The notes: generated by a model not told the origin, from the letters alone. A DNA stretch of 12,574 bases from Gracilaria caudata (GCA_030374735.1 JASCIV010000771.1:1-12574); one strand, 5' to 3'. Shown: positions 1-8,937, counted from the first letter of the stretch. Translations and numbers: made by a program.

Positions 1-945
1 GTGAACTTCAAGCGGCTTGTTCGTCCTGTTGTAGCACTGGTGCTTCTGTTCGTAGCGGAGTTTTCTACCATAATCGCAGGGACAGACAATCGTCGAGAGT
101 ACTTTGGCGATCAGAACTTCGATCCAATAATTGCTGCCGTGAACGATACCCCCCGACCACGCTTTCAAGACCCTTTCAATGTGCACTGTGATGATTTCTT
201 TGTACCTACGAGAGGAATTTTCGAATCTGGGAAAGTACTTAAATGTGCAGAACCCTATCAGTTTGTCCCCGAACTGGCTGCATCAAATCTGATTTTGGTC
301 GAAGTATTCTACGGCTCCGGGAAAACAATTTTCGGAGTGTATTCTCCGAATGGAACTTTTAGTGCTATCGAGCTTTCCGTTTCCGTGCGCTCTGAAAATG
401 GGTTGAACTTGAGGACTATGCCATTCCGCCCAGATCTCATGGATCAATTTGAACGTATTACTTTTCTGAACAGTGTTTTGAATGCAATCAGGAAGCGGCT
501 TGGCTACAAAGAGGAAGACGTGCGTCGTAACTTATGGTCTACTGTCGAGATTATAGGTTCCTCTGGTTTGCTAGAAATATTGGATTTCGGATATCGTCCT
601 GATTGGAATGAATCACCAGAAAAGATCACGACGGCAGTAATGCTTGGACTAAGAGATTTAGACCTTGTCCTCAACTCCACTGGTGCTCCATGGGTCTATA
701 CAAGGCCATATACGTTTGAACAGCAGACGCCGCTGATGGCAATTGTGAAACCCTACCGAATTTCACATGGATGGCTTGCCATTATTGCTCTGTTTGTAAC
801 AGTGGTTCATATAATAGTGAATACATACGTGACGCCTTTCGATGATGTCGCTTACACCGCTATGAAAGAACTCATGGGCGACGATTGTGCTCTTGGACCA
901 CTCGCTGCCGGCAGTATAGAGGGGAGGGAAGTTGAACTAAGGTAG
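1..945 (+). CDS. Single-span membrane protein, TM copy 1 (5' end at window edge)
   Basis: I recognise no family. The reading frame starts at base 1 with GTG and gives 314 residues. Residues 1-27 look like a signal peptide: basic K4/R5/R8, hydrophobic core about 10-26, then Ala-Gly. Residues about 28-256 form the luminal or extracellular part, with only two cysteines (C63, C82) and sequons at N48, N117, N203 (followed by Pro after the Ser) and N225. A hydrophobic span covers about 257-277, followed by a 37-residue tail with C296. This predicts a type I membrane protein. There is no ATG near the start; the first in-frame Met is residue 140, inside the domain. GTG is therefore either a non-AUG start or, more likely, the 5' edge of a spliced exon whose beginning lies outside the window. 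It is a paralogue of 10143-11108, with about 33 differences in 314 aligned residues by hand count. The call as a real gene is firm; the start and function are unknown. Confidence 0.85.
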   Translation: MNFKRLVRPVVALVLLFVAEFSTIIAGTDNRREYFGDQNFDPIIAAVNDTPRPRFQDPFNVHCDDFFVPTRGIFESGKVLKCAEPYQFVPELAASNLILVEVFYGSGKTIFGVYSPNGTFSAIELSVSVRSENGLNLRTMPFRPDLMDQFERITFLNSVLNAIRKRLGYKEEDVRRNLWSTVEIIGSSGLLEILDFGYRPDWNESPEKITTAVMLGLRDLDLVLNSTGAPWVYTRPYTFEQQTPLMAIVKPYRISHGWLAIIALFVTVVHIIVNTYVTPFDDVAYTAMKELMGDDCALGPLAAGSIEGREVELR

Positions 946-2069
946 ATGCTGCAGCAGCTGGCGGCGGTATTCGAACACTGCATAATCTATCAATTAGTAA
1001 TATGAAATAGATTGGTGGGAGGGAAAACAAAACCACAAGCATACGGCCGTCGAAGCCGGTCATCTCCATGACACTGTGGTGTAGTGAGTAAGGTTTGCAG
1101 ATCGAGGACAAGAGTGTGTGGAGAAACATTACATTGGGTTCGACCATGAATCTCGATCCGAAAAGGAGCTCATGCCACCCTGCGGATGCTACACATAACA
1201 GCAGTATGCAACTCATAAACTCAAACTGGTGGGAAGCATCGTGTCTCCCGATCATTCCATTGAATCTCCACCAACGCTTTAACCATTCTTTTCCTGTGTC
1301 GGGTCGGTCTATCAATTCTTTCGTTCGCATAGATAGCTGTATTGCTCTCCAAATCTTGTCCAAGAGTCATGAATTGTCAAATGGAGTAATTCTCAGGAGT
1401 AACATAGATTAGGTCGCACCCGTTTATTCAACTGCTTATATTTTAGTGCTTACGAGAGCACTTTGTGCTCTCTACACTCAATATAAAGGCAGTGCTGAGG
1501 AGGACTAGACATAGAGTCGAGTCCTCCAACGCCTCATAATGCATTCGCTGTAAGAGTAATCCCTCTCTTCTTTGTGCATCAAATAAATTGCACCTTTGAA
1601 CTATGTACCAGCGTCTCTCTCGCCTTCACGCCCATACCCGACTTAGGCATCATGAAGCCCAATCATAGATTACTATGGGTATCAAACTCACAGGAACTTT
1701 CTCTAGCGAAGGCGATGCGCGGTATGGAGCTCTGGTTATGTGGCGGGGCGTAGGAATGCTTTCTGATGTCTCGCACGACCTCTGGTGACGAGATAATAGT
1801 TGATCAATAACCAAAGACAGAAACTTTGTAGTTTAATGTGAGCACTTGCTCATACTGACACCGTAAACCCTGCTAAACCGGTGTCTAAGAGGCCAATATG
1901 CACAGGGGGCCTTCAGAACAACTCGTATCGTAAGTGTATGTTGGAACGTGTCCGAAAGCTTTCCACACGTTCTCCGACGCATAACAGTCTCTGCTACTTA
2001 CTTGGCTACGCCGAGGAGATTCTTTGAGAGTTCGCTCCTGTAGACTACTAAACATAAGTCATGAAGCGC
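946..2069. other. Hairpin-rich intergenic region, no convincing gene
   Basis: This 1.1 kb lies between the stop of TM copy 1 and the stop of gene A, so both flanking genes end here. Similarity to the DNA after TM copy 2 ends at or just after the stop codon. Perfect inverted repeats occur at 1454-1472 (8 bp arms, loop TTT), 1499-1527 (8 bp arms), 1857-1885 (7 bp arms) and 1944-1972 (8 bp arms, whose loop contains the self-complementary GAAAGCTTTC). A TATA-like ATATAAAG lies at 1481-1488 and an AATAAA at 1582-1587. A reverse-strand reading frame from an ATG at 1330 down to 872 is open for 152 codons, but I do not call it as a gene. Confidence 0.6.
1434..1690 (+). other. Possible decayed LTR or orphan promoter/poly(A) unit
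   Basis: On the + strand the segment shows, in order, a hairpin (1454-1472), a TATA-like box (1481-1488), a second hairpin (1499-1527) and an AATAAA about 100 bases after the TATA (1582-1587). At 1676-1690 lies a sequence beginning TGGGTATCAAAC, which loosely resembles the TGGTATCAGAGC primer-binding site of many Copia-type elements, with mismatches. This order fits a compact LTR followed by a primer-binding site. I see no second LTR copy, no target-site duplication and no gag or pol frame beside it. It could equally be the leader of an unannotated short transcript. Confidence 0.18.
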
Positions 2070-3068
2070 TTAGTCATCATCATTCGACTCGGTCGGGCTT
2101 GTTGAAGAAGAGTCCGTTCCGCTTTCAGCGAAAGTGAAGATCTCGGACTCATTGACGAAACTATGTGACATGCAGAACAGAGCGGATGTACCGATTTCAG
2201 CGCTATACGCACAGACCTCTCCCTCCACACAGTCTTTGTTTTGCGTGCAACTTGTTAGTTCGTCTGGAACGCAGAAGCACCCTGACCTGGATCTACAAAG
2301 CGTCAAATCGTCATTGGTATTGACAATCTTGCATCTTCTTGGCTTCTCACAGTCCTTTCCCGTGACACAAGAATCAAATGTGAGCTTTCCTGGCAGAGCG
2401 GAAAAAGATAAAATCTGTGACACCGTGGCCTCCGACAGACAATGCGCTCCTTGAGTGCCATTGTGAGTGAAGCACATTTCACCATGCGGACATTCGCGAT
2501 GAGCGGTGCACTTCAAGAACCGTTGTGGCGGAGAGCATAAGCAGTAATGAAGGGCGCAGTCTGGGGTACTTTCGTTGAAAGGTTCACATAATCTTTCCAT
2601 TTGGCAGTCATCTGAAGATCTACACAGATCAAATGTGAAGCCACCTCGACATGGTGGCTGATTCGCATCATCTGCCCATGATTCTGACTCACAGAAATGA
2701 GTAATATATCCGCATACTTCTCCAGATTCACAATCGGGATTCCACGAGCAATCTCTGTGATTATGATTTGCCGGAATGCATCTACATTCAGCTTCACCAT
2801 CACAGATACGGTCGCTAAATATTGATGCCATACATATCCTGTTACCTCTGCAATCAGAACTTTGCCGACAAAAATCATTTGTCATTCCTCCACCAGACGG
2901 AACTCTGATTGTGTTACCCAGACTTCTACTGTCCCACCTTTGGCGAAGTTTGGCGAATAATGTCAGCATTGAATTTGTATCATCATTTCCTCGTTGCGTT
3001 TGTTCTAGTAGACGCGAGGTTGCGATTATCCACAGAGTGGTGAAGAGCACGGGAACTGAGAACCTCAT
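2070..3068 (-). CDS. Gene A: secreted protein with three 10-cysteine modules
   Basis: The product is 332 residues from an ATG at 3068, chosen because it has A at -3 and starts a good signal peptide (about residues 1-18, hydrophobic core VPVLFTTLWIIA). A short helix-like stretch (about 32-45) leads into three modules with ten cysteines each: C67-C126, C149-C210 and C234-C299. The shared spacing is C-x5-C-x5-C-x(9-11)-C-x(4-5)-C-x-C-x(7-9)-C-x5-C-x5-C-x(6-12)-C. The second half repeats a DC-x2-GE-x-C motif. One extra cysteine (C140) lies between modules 1 and 2. The tail is Ser/Thr/acidic and ends NDDD, with no membrane span. The even cysteine number per module suggests disulfide-bonded extracellular knots. 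Gene B is a clear paralogue with two modules. The pattern loosely recalls small extracellular knots such as EB or Dickkopf-type domains, but I cannot assign it. The function is unknown; an adhesion, ligand or receptor role is inference. Confidence 0.88.
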   Translation of the reverse strand: MRFSVPVLFTTLWIIATSRLLEQTQRGNDDTNSMLTLFAKLRQRWDSRSLGNTIRVPSGGGMTNDFCRQSSDCRGNRICMASIFSDRICDGEAECRCIPANHNHRDCSWNPDCESGEVCGYITHFCESESWADDANQPPCRGGFTFDLCRSSDDCQMERLCEPFNESTPDCALHYCLCSPPQRFLKCTAHRECPHGEMCFTHNGTQGAHCLSEATVSQILSFSALPGKLTFDSCVTGKDCEKPRRCKIVNTNDDLTLCRSRSGCFCVPDELTSCTQNKDCVEGEVCAYSAEIGTSALFCMSHSFVNESEIFTFAESGTDSSSTSPTESNDDD

Positions 3069-3158
3069 TTTCAACAATGGATGTTGTAACTGCAGAGGAC
3101 GAACGTTTAAGCATCTGAGCGATCCATTGCCGCATGGAGGCTTCAGTTCCTATTCAAG

Positions 3159-3166
3159 CCTTTTAT
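3159..3166 (-). promoter_or_regulatory. TATA-like box upstream of gene A
   Basis: On the reverse strand the sequence reads ATAAAAGG, about 91-98 bases before the gene A ATG. A start site about 30 bases downstream would leave a leader of roughly 60 bases, which is reasonable. The match is by eye only. Confidence 0.4.
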
Positions 3167-5157
3167 GCTTCAGATTTACATGTGCAATGGAGAACACCTG
3201 GACTCAAACTGTACGGGAGGTGCAAACGGGAAAATTAGGGATATGCTCATACACGACAACGAACAGTTGGCGTCTCCTGAGAAAGCACGAGTTCACGAAC
3301 CGCAAACAGAAAATGTGGGTTAGCAACATTTTCAGAGCAACCTTGTGAGTATATGCCACATGTGTTTTACGTTTTCAGGAGATTCCAGTGCCTTAATATC
3401 GCGTAAATTCTGATGAGATGTCGAGAAGGTAAAGTGTCCTCCCGGAAGGTTTGGAAATTCAGCCGTGTTATCAAGATACATCTGTAAAAAGATCTATTGT
3501 TACAGGTTGCCGTCAGGAGCGTACAAGAGTATCGAACGATACATCGTTACTTACCTATACCCTCTTTAAACCCACAACGACCATTCTTATCCTTCAAAGC
3601 TTCCATATACAGGCTTTTTCAGAGGAAATGAACACATAAGAGAAGTTTGGGGCATATGCCTGGCCTTATTGCCACATGGAGTGGGAATGTTCACCCTAAG
3701 AGTTGGCATCTTTAAATCGATGTCGAGAGCGGTAAGCTTCTTAACGTAAAATCTTGTGTTTTAAAGCGCAGGATTTCTAACTGCGGCATACATCCTCAGA
3801 AAAGTTATTTTACTGGGCACTGTGGCACAAATTCCGTAGCGGTTCGTGGCAAGGAGTGTTCTGCAGCAAACCCCCTTTTCCTAGTGGTACTGATTGGCTG
3901 GTTGAGCTAATTGTGTACAAACCCAATTGAATGTATTGAACACATACGCTTCGTGCGTGCGTTACAAGCGATATTATTGGAGCTATTGGCCCTTCGGCAC
4001 AGAATACGCTAGTAGAACGGTACTAAATCATAGCGTTCATATTAACTTTCGAAGTGGGAGCATTGGTCTAATCGTACTTTCACCAATGCGCCTGCAGCCG
4101 CCAGTAGCGCCGTTTTCATCAAACTCAGTACTATGGGTCTGGTTTGACAACGGCGTCACCACGGAGCACGTGAAATGCATCAAACCAGCACACGTGCGGC
4201 CGTCCGTATGCCAATCTGTGCAATGTATCGAACGCAAATCATCGCTGGCTCGCGAATATCGCGTTGTGGCCTTTCTTCTTACGTCTTGGGGCTATATGCG
4301 GCAGGGAAACGGGAGCACTATATATTGGTCATGACAAGACAGCAATGCGAGCGCAACGGAAGGTAAATATCATCAAGCCGACTTTGCAACGCGAACAATA
4401 TCAGTAACTCTATCATCTCCCCATTCGAGGGGAAAATCCACGAGCCCGGAACCCATTATATGATCACTGAACTTTGTTCTTCAAGTAGATTTGTCATAAT
4501 GTCCGCAATTATAGGCTTCGAGCTGCAATACTCAACAGATACCAAACGATCTTGAACGGCCTTCTCAGGAATTCTTTATTTGTTGTCGAAGTAGTGGTAT
4601 CTACAAAGCATTGACATCAAAATTAAAGGAAGGGAAGGTTTGAGAAGCAAAACACGTACGAATGGATCCACACCCGATCACAGCCTCATCATTAAAACTG
4701 GGGACATGTCTCATTCCAGAATTCAAATCGAAGACTCATATTCAGTAACTACAACAGCGTTAGTCTGCGGTTCATGCAATTTTTGAATCACTTCAAAAAA
4801 AGTGTTCACTCTGAACTTCTAGGAGCAGGTAAGAGACATGGTTTGGGCCCGGGGTCTCCCATAGAATTAACGGATACAGTGCCATGTTTAATGTTGACAG
4901 GTCTGTTTTTTAACTGTCGAGTTCTTGGAAGAGCTTCTCTGGGTGGCACACTATCAGTATTGAAGGACAGTACAGGATGCAGTTGCGAGAGGTGCGTAAA
5001 GCAAAAAAGAGAACAAAACACTAGCTCTTGGTTTGTCCACGTTAATCATGTCCAAGATAATCACATTATCTCGATGTGTTGAAACAGTGATATGTAGCAT
5101 AATTAGAGTGTACACAAGTGAGAGACTGTATATTTTACGTAATACATAGATTTTTAG

Positions 5158-5421
5158 GTTAGACAAGTCAGGTATCCCACAACGGGTACCGTAAAACTAA
5201 ATAAAAAGGGAACTGAGACTGAACCTCCCAGGTTGGCGTTCAAAGGGGCAAGAATTTTTAACTTCAGTTGGCGTCCCGACGTTTGTGACGAGCTCCATGT
5301 GGACTTCCACACATTCTTCTTTTCCTTGGTCGGCGACAATGCTTACTTGATCGACGATTTGAACAATGGTCAGGCAGAAATGACTTCAGAAAAACCGATG
5401 AAGCGGAATACTGAAGCATGA
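5158..5421 (+). pseudogene. Weakly coding-like open frame, possible exon or gene remnant
   Basis: The frame is open from just after a TAG at 5155 to a TGA at 5419-5421. The first in-frame ATG is only near the end, so it cannot be a complete gene by itself. The translation has a normal mix of charged, aromatic and aliphatic residues, including the stretch FSWRPDVCDELHVDFHTFFF. I recognise no family. The opposite strand over 5154-5339 is also open, which lowers confidence. Confidence 0.15.
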
Positions 5422-5925
5422 TTCTGTCAAGTGGGTTCCATGGACCGTCTCGAGTTGGGCACGTTGGCTGCTGGTGGGGTATACTCCTGTAAGGTCGGAT
5501 TCTGGAGAGTATCGCACAGCGTATTTTTTTTCTTCTGTCGATTACTTCTGTCGAATGTAACGCTGAGGCTTGTCCGCCTCGACGTATGGTGCAGCTGTCG
5601 TATGCACCAGCAGCCAGCCAGTAATCGCCGAATTCTAGAGTAAAAACCTTAGTTCGCGTTACGGGGGTGCTCAGTTGTGCGTGGAGCAGGTGACTATCGA
5701 TGAACAGACAAACTTCAAATCCACCGCAAGCTGTTCGAAGAAGGTTACAAAAACTCGTGTTTCTGCGAGCATGGCGAACGGTTTGTGCGACATTTGATCA
5801 TCATCGCCTTCTTGCATGCGATTGGCCACCATTTGCGGCGCATCACATGTTCGCCGACGAAAGCAGCGTATTGCTTCCGTCCAAGAAGATATTTTCTGCG
5901 ACCACCTCGTGCAGAGGGTTTACGA

Positions 5926-5970
5926 ACCGCGCTGCACCGCGCCGCGCCGCACCGCACCGCACCGCAACGC
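5926..5970 (+). repeat. GC-rich pentanucleotide tract before gene C
   Basis: Nine consecutive 5-base units with consensus (A/G)CCGC occur here: ACCGC, GCTGC, ACCGC, GCCGC, GCCGC, ACCGC three times, then AACGC. The tract ends 18 bases before the gene C ATG at 5989. It also marks a sharp switch from mixed-composition DNA to very GC-rich DNA. It is probably in the leader or core promoter. If translation began further upstream in frame it would encode an Arg/Ala/Pro/His-rich low-complexity stretch, which I consider unlikely. Confidence 0.8.
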
Positions 5971-5988
5971 ACGCTAGTCGCGACAAAC

Positions 5989-6723
5989 ATGGGCGCGCCC
6001 GCCGTACCGGCGTCCTCCCGCCGCCCGCTACACCTCGCGCTCAAACTGACGCACCGTTTCGTCAACGTGTTCTACATCGCGCTGTCGGCGCTGCTCATCC
6101 TCGCCACGCCACTAGCGCTGGCCGTTGTGCATCGCCAGTCGCTGCCGCTCTCGCGCGCCATACCGCTGTACGTCGGCGTACTGGTCGTCGCCGTCGCCGC
6201 CGTGGCGCTGTTCCAATGGCGCCGTCGCGTGGTTGCAAAGCGCATTGTGTCTATGCATCGCGTGCTGCGCACGGACAAGAGCGCGGATGAAATGGATGGG
6301 CTTTTGCACCAACTGGACGGCTCCGTCAAACTGATCAACGCCAGATTGCAAAAGCTTGTGTCTGAACAGACTCCGTTGCTTGAGACGCCGCCTGAAGCAA
6401 AGGCCGCGTTGAATTCGAAGCTTCAATCGCATCCCGTTATGCGCGCCTACCGTATGGTCGAGGTCATTTTCAACACCGCTGGCTTCCTCAGCGTAGCGGT
6501 GCCCGCCATCATCTCCATCGTGAGCTCCATCACGGTTTCCGTTCAGGAACAGGCGCATGAAGCTGTCATCCTGGATGTAACGGGCGTTGCTACTGGCGTG
6601 AGCGGGCCTGTGGCCACCATTCTGGTGGGTCGACGGGTGCTCAACTATATGCGATCGGCTATTAGAACAGTGATTTGGCATGAAGCGAATCGTATACGCG
6701 ACGAAGTTGTGGAAGATGTTTGA
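5989..6723 (+). CDS. Gene C: multi-pass membrane protein of unknown family
   Basis: The frame is open from 5785, but I start at the ATG at 5989 (A at -3, G at +4). The sequence before it encodes low-complexity Arg/Ala/His matter, and the basic N-terminus plus first span follow directly. This gives 244 residues. Hydrophobic spans lie at about 24-47, 58-76, 161-184 and, weaker, 193-215. A basic WRRR motif (77-80) follows span 2, and a hydrophilic, helix-forming loop of about 80 residues (80-160) with LHQLDGSVKLINARLQKLV sits between the two pairs of spans. No catalytic motif is visible. The 5' half of the gene is far more GC-rich than the 3' half. The stop codon TGA at 6721-6723 is followed by a coding-like tail in the +1 frame to 6808, so the true C-terminus may be about 28 residues longer. 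I cannot name a family or function. Confidence 0.78.
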   Translation: MGAPAVPASSRRPLHLALKLTHRFVNVFYIALSALLILATPLALAVVHRQSLPLSRAIPLYVGVLVVAVAAVALFQWRRRVVAKRIVSMHRVLRTDKSADEMDGLLHQLDGSVKLINARLQKLVSEQTPLLETPPEAKAALNSKLQSHPVMRAYRMVEVIFNTAGFLSVAVPAIISIVSSITVSVQEQAHEAVILDVTGVATGVSGPVATILVGRRVLNYMRSAIRTVIWHEANRIRDEVVEDV

Positions 6724-6808
6724 GGACGATGTTGTGGAGTACGTGCGAGATCAGTTAGATGATTACCTGCCATTTCTGGCCGAACCTGAGCGTTCTGGAG
6801 CGCAGTAA
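6680..6808 (+). other. Overlapping +1-frame extension at the 3' end of gene C
   Basis: In the frame one base ahead of gene C, an ATG at 6680 opens 42 codons to a TAA at 6806-6808; the frame is open from 6674. After the gene C stop the translation is acidic and helix-like (EDDVVEYVRDQLDDYLPFL) and resembles the end of gene C itself (RDEVVEDV). Three explanations fit. It may be the real C-terminus reached by +1 frameshifting, or reached because of a one-base assembly or mutational indel near GTTTGAG. It may also be an independent tiny overlapping frame or chance. Confidence 0.35.
6700..6749 (+). repeat. Imperfect 25-bp tandem repeat spanning the gene C stop
   Basis: Units 6700-6724 and 6725-6749 match at 19 of 25 positions, both beginning GACGA(A/T)GTTGTGGA and ending GAG. 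Because 25 is one more than a multiple of three, the second unit encodes a D-(E/D)-VVE-like sequence only in the +1 frame. Confidence 0.7.
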
Positions 6809-7106
6809 TACTTCTCTTTCTATTAGAAGCCCAGCATCACGCCTCACACTTTCTGCAATGACACCCTGCTTCACATGCTTTCATGCTTAAGCAATTTCGA
6901 ACTCCGTGCCGCAGTTTTTTGCAACAGATGTAGTCATCACCAACCAACACATGATTGCCACGATGAGGGAGCGCATTTGGTTCATGCTCTTTCTCGAATG
7001 ACGTTTTGATGTTACTCTTCAGGGCACTACACGGTCCAAATGACTACAAGCCCTATTCTGAACATGGCTCCGCACGGAAGAACATTTGTTTGAAATTGTT
7101 TGCTCC

Positions 7107-7295
7107 ATTCATACCTACTATACTTGGTTTAAAGAAACATAGTTCTATGTTCCGAATGGAGTGCATAGCACGTAGTACTTGAACTACGTGAAGGAGCTAT
7201 TCTGGTAACTCAACGGAATCAGCGATGACAGCCTGAAAGAAGAGAAAGCTCTCGCAGCTCCTCAAGAGCTGTATGTGAAATTAGTTGCCGATTAA
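7107..7295 (+). pseudogene. Faint possible retroelement remnant
   Basis: One frame reads like protein but is broken by stops at 7140, 7173 and 7206, then stays open to 7293. The last open part contains GISDDSLKEEKAL, which could be compared with the x-x-D-D region of Ty3/gypsy-type reverse transcriptases. The resemblance is loose, no other reverse-transcriptase block aligns around it in order, and a hairpin (7169-7190) lies inside. Chance is the more likely explanation. Confidence 0.12.
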
Positions 7296-8421
7296 AGAAT
7301 AACAAAAAAATCCCTGTACAGACATTAAGTAGGTGAAGCCTTCATCTGCAGAGCTCACATGTAGAGTGCGCAGTGAGATATTTTATCAAACAGGGAAGTA
7401 AAGAAGACAAACGAGCTTCTTCACAACCAGGACAACCAAACAACTCGCGGTTTGTAAGGTAGAAACCCCACAATTGGGAAAGGATGTTTTCAAGGTTATG
7501 ATGCCCTCTTGGTGACGTCAATATATGACATGATGGCGGACAACTTGGTCGCAATGAAGTCGTCACACACGATCAACACGTGGCTCAGCACTAAAACGTC
7601 AGTTCTCACGTATCGCCAGATCCTGGAGCGATGTCAACGGAAACGCCCAGTTTGAGCGCCAGATAGCTTAGGAAGAAGGAAACAAGTGACCTGCTCCATG
7701 TGCCCCTGGCTGTTCCGTTCCTGTGAAACTTCAAAATTTAGTACGGAAGCAAGCTTTGTGTTACCTGTGGAACTGACACAACTCCCTTTGCCTTTTTTGT
7801 TGCAATAACCAGCTCCATGCTCTGCTAAGGTGACTGGTAGGATGTAATTGATCGGAGGCGGACGGGTGGTGTGCCTAGGTTAGTTGTTCAACACAGGGCT
7901 GTGAATTGTCGTTTCAGAAATATTTTCGTTTCTCTACTTCGTACGCTGAGATTCAAAAATTAGTAACATTCTAAAGGTTGAGGTTGAATTCTTCATCCTT
8001 TTCGTACTACTTCAACATTAAACAAAATATTTTTTCGTCCGAGAAAAGCATTTCGTTAATCACGACAACTCAAGTTGCAGAGAACAGGCGTCTCTCACAT
8101 TCTTAAATCAATTAGACAACGGTACCGGCGGTAGATATGATACCGGGCATAAGATCGGGAGAGAATCTGTCCATGATCGGCGCAAATCAACTTTTGGAAT
8201 TGATTCACAAAAGTTGGGGTCTGTAACCTTATAAACGAGATATGTGGTGCTGCGACGAGGGTAGCACAAACTTATTTGGATTTTAACACTGTCATTTAAC
8301 ATCCATCCTTAAACATCATGATGTGATTGCTCATTGCTCTTCTTTCTCCCGCGTTCGAATTACGATGCGATGGACTGTGACCACGGTACCGTCATATTTT
8401 AAAGCTGTGGGAGAAATGTTC

Positions 8422-8466
8422 ATCTCTTCCATTCGACTCGGAACTTCCGAGTCGAATGGAGGAGAT
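8422..8466. repeat. 45-base near-perfect palindrome (long hairpin)
   Basis: Arms 8422-8442 and 8446-8466 pair over 21 bases around a 3-base loop ACT. The inner 15 pairs (TCCATTCGACTCGGA and its complement) are perfect, and the only non-Watson-Crick pair further out is one G-T (8427/8461). It is not followed by a T-run and sits 470 bases before the gene B ATG. It could be a precursor-like RNA hairpin, a protein-binding operator, or the core of a small inverted-repeat element. Confidence 0.85.
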
Positions 8467-8937
8467 ATTCCGAGTCTACTCATGTTTATAGGTTTGAGGG
8501 ATGGCTCCATCCAAGTTACGGCCACCAACCAGGTTGCCAAATTTTGGCCCAAAAAACTGTGCATTGCCATTATAAAATATTTTGCCGACGGTGTGGCGTT
8601 CTGAATGGACCTCTTGAGGATCCTTCTAGAACGCCGGATTTGGTTCCGCCGCGATCAGATTCAAGCGTCTTCATTGGCCGATATTTGACCGGATGGCTAT
8701 TTCTGCATTCACCCAATGCACTTCGGGAAAAGAAAAACTGCCCTCAAGCCAAACGAATGAGGAAGTTTGCATCATTTATCTCCAAGGTCACTGTATTACT
8801 GCAGGATAGGGTAAAGTTGGACACAGGTGGTCTGTTTTGGACTCAAAAGCCAGTCTAAACACCTTTCTGCGGTAGGTGCTTCGGTTCCACGCCCCTACAT
8901 CAGTACGTTCGGAAGCTTAAGTCCTCACCTTCATACA

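Larger units (their letters stand above)
3069..5988. other. Long intergenic region between divergent genes A and C
   Basis: This region separates the starts of the divergent genes A (-) and C (+), so it should hold both promoters. I find no gene I would defend. The longest frames start at TTG or GTG, lack recognisable motifs and compete with equally long frames on the other strand. Two stretches read somewhat like protein. The first, 5158-5421 (+), is open for 87 codons without an early ATG. The second, 5440-5643 (+), starts at ATG and includes a run of eight T. Both could be exon or transposon remnants or chance. Confidence 0.5.
6809..8937. other. Intergenic region between genes C and B
   Basis: I see no intact gene in this 2.1 kb. 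It contains a short hairpin (7169-7190, 8 bp arms), a faint possible coding remnant (7107-7295), a long palindrome (8422-8466) and a TATA-like TTATAAAA around 8570-8577. That last box lies about 360 bases before the gene B ATG, too far for a simple short leader. Open frames of 60-105 codons on both strands between 8323 and 8858 overlap one another and carry no recognised motif. Confidence 0.5.

Noticed and set aside
1130..1160. tRNA-like T-loop GGTTCGACC
   Set aside because: The flanking bases do not form the T stem and no acceptor or anticodon arm can be folded around it. No tRNA was found elsewhere in the window.
872..1363. Reverse-strand open frame of 163 codons overlapping the end of TM copy 1, with two hydrophobic stretches
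   Set aside because: It starts at TTG (first ATG at 1330), has no recognisable motif, and overlaps antisense the end of a solid gene. Assuming even base composition, roughly 0.5 such frames are expected by chance in both strands of this window.
2134..3348. Open frames on + and in other reverse frames across gene A
   Set aside because: They are antisense or out-of-frame shadows of gene A, whose signal peptide and regular cysteine pattern decide the frame.
3927..4366. Overlapping + frames of 135 and 63 codons and a 66-codon reverse frame
   Set aside because: No good start except internal ATGs, no motif, and mutually overlapping frames of similar length with no reason to prefer one.
5700..6681. 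Frames overlapping gene C on both strands, including one from an ATG at 5700
   Set aside because: They consist of Arg/Ala/His/Pro low complexity produced by the GC-rich tract. The gene C frame gives coherent membrane spans and a good ATG.
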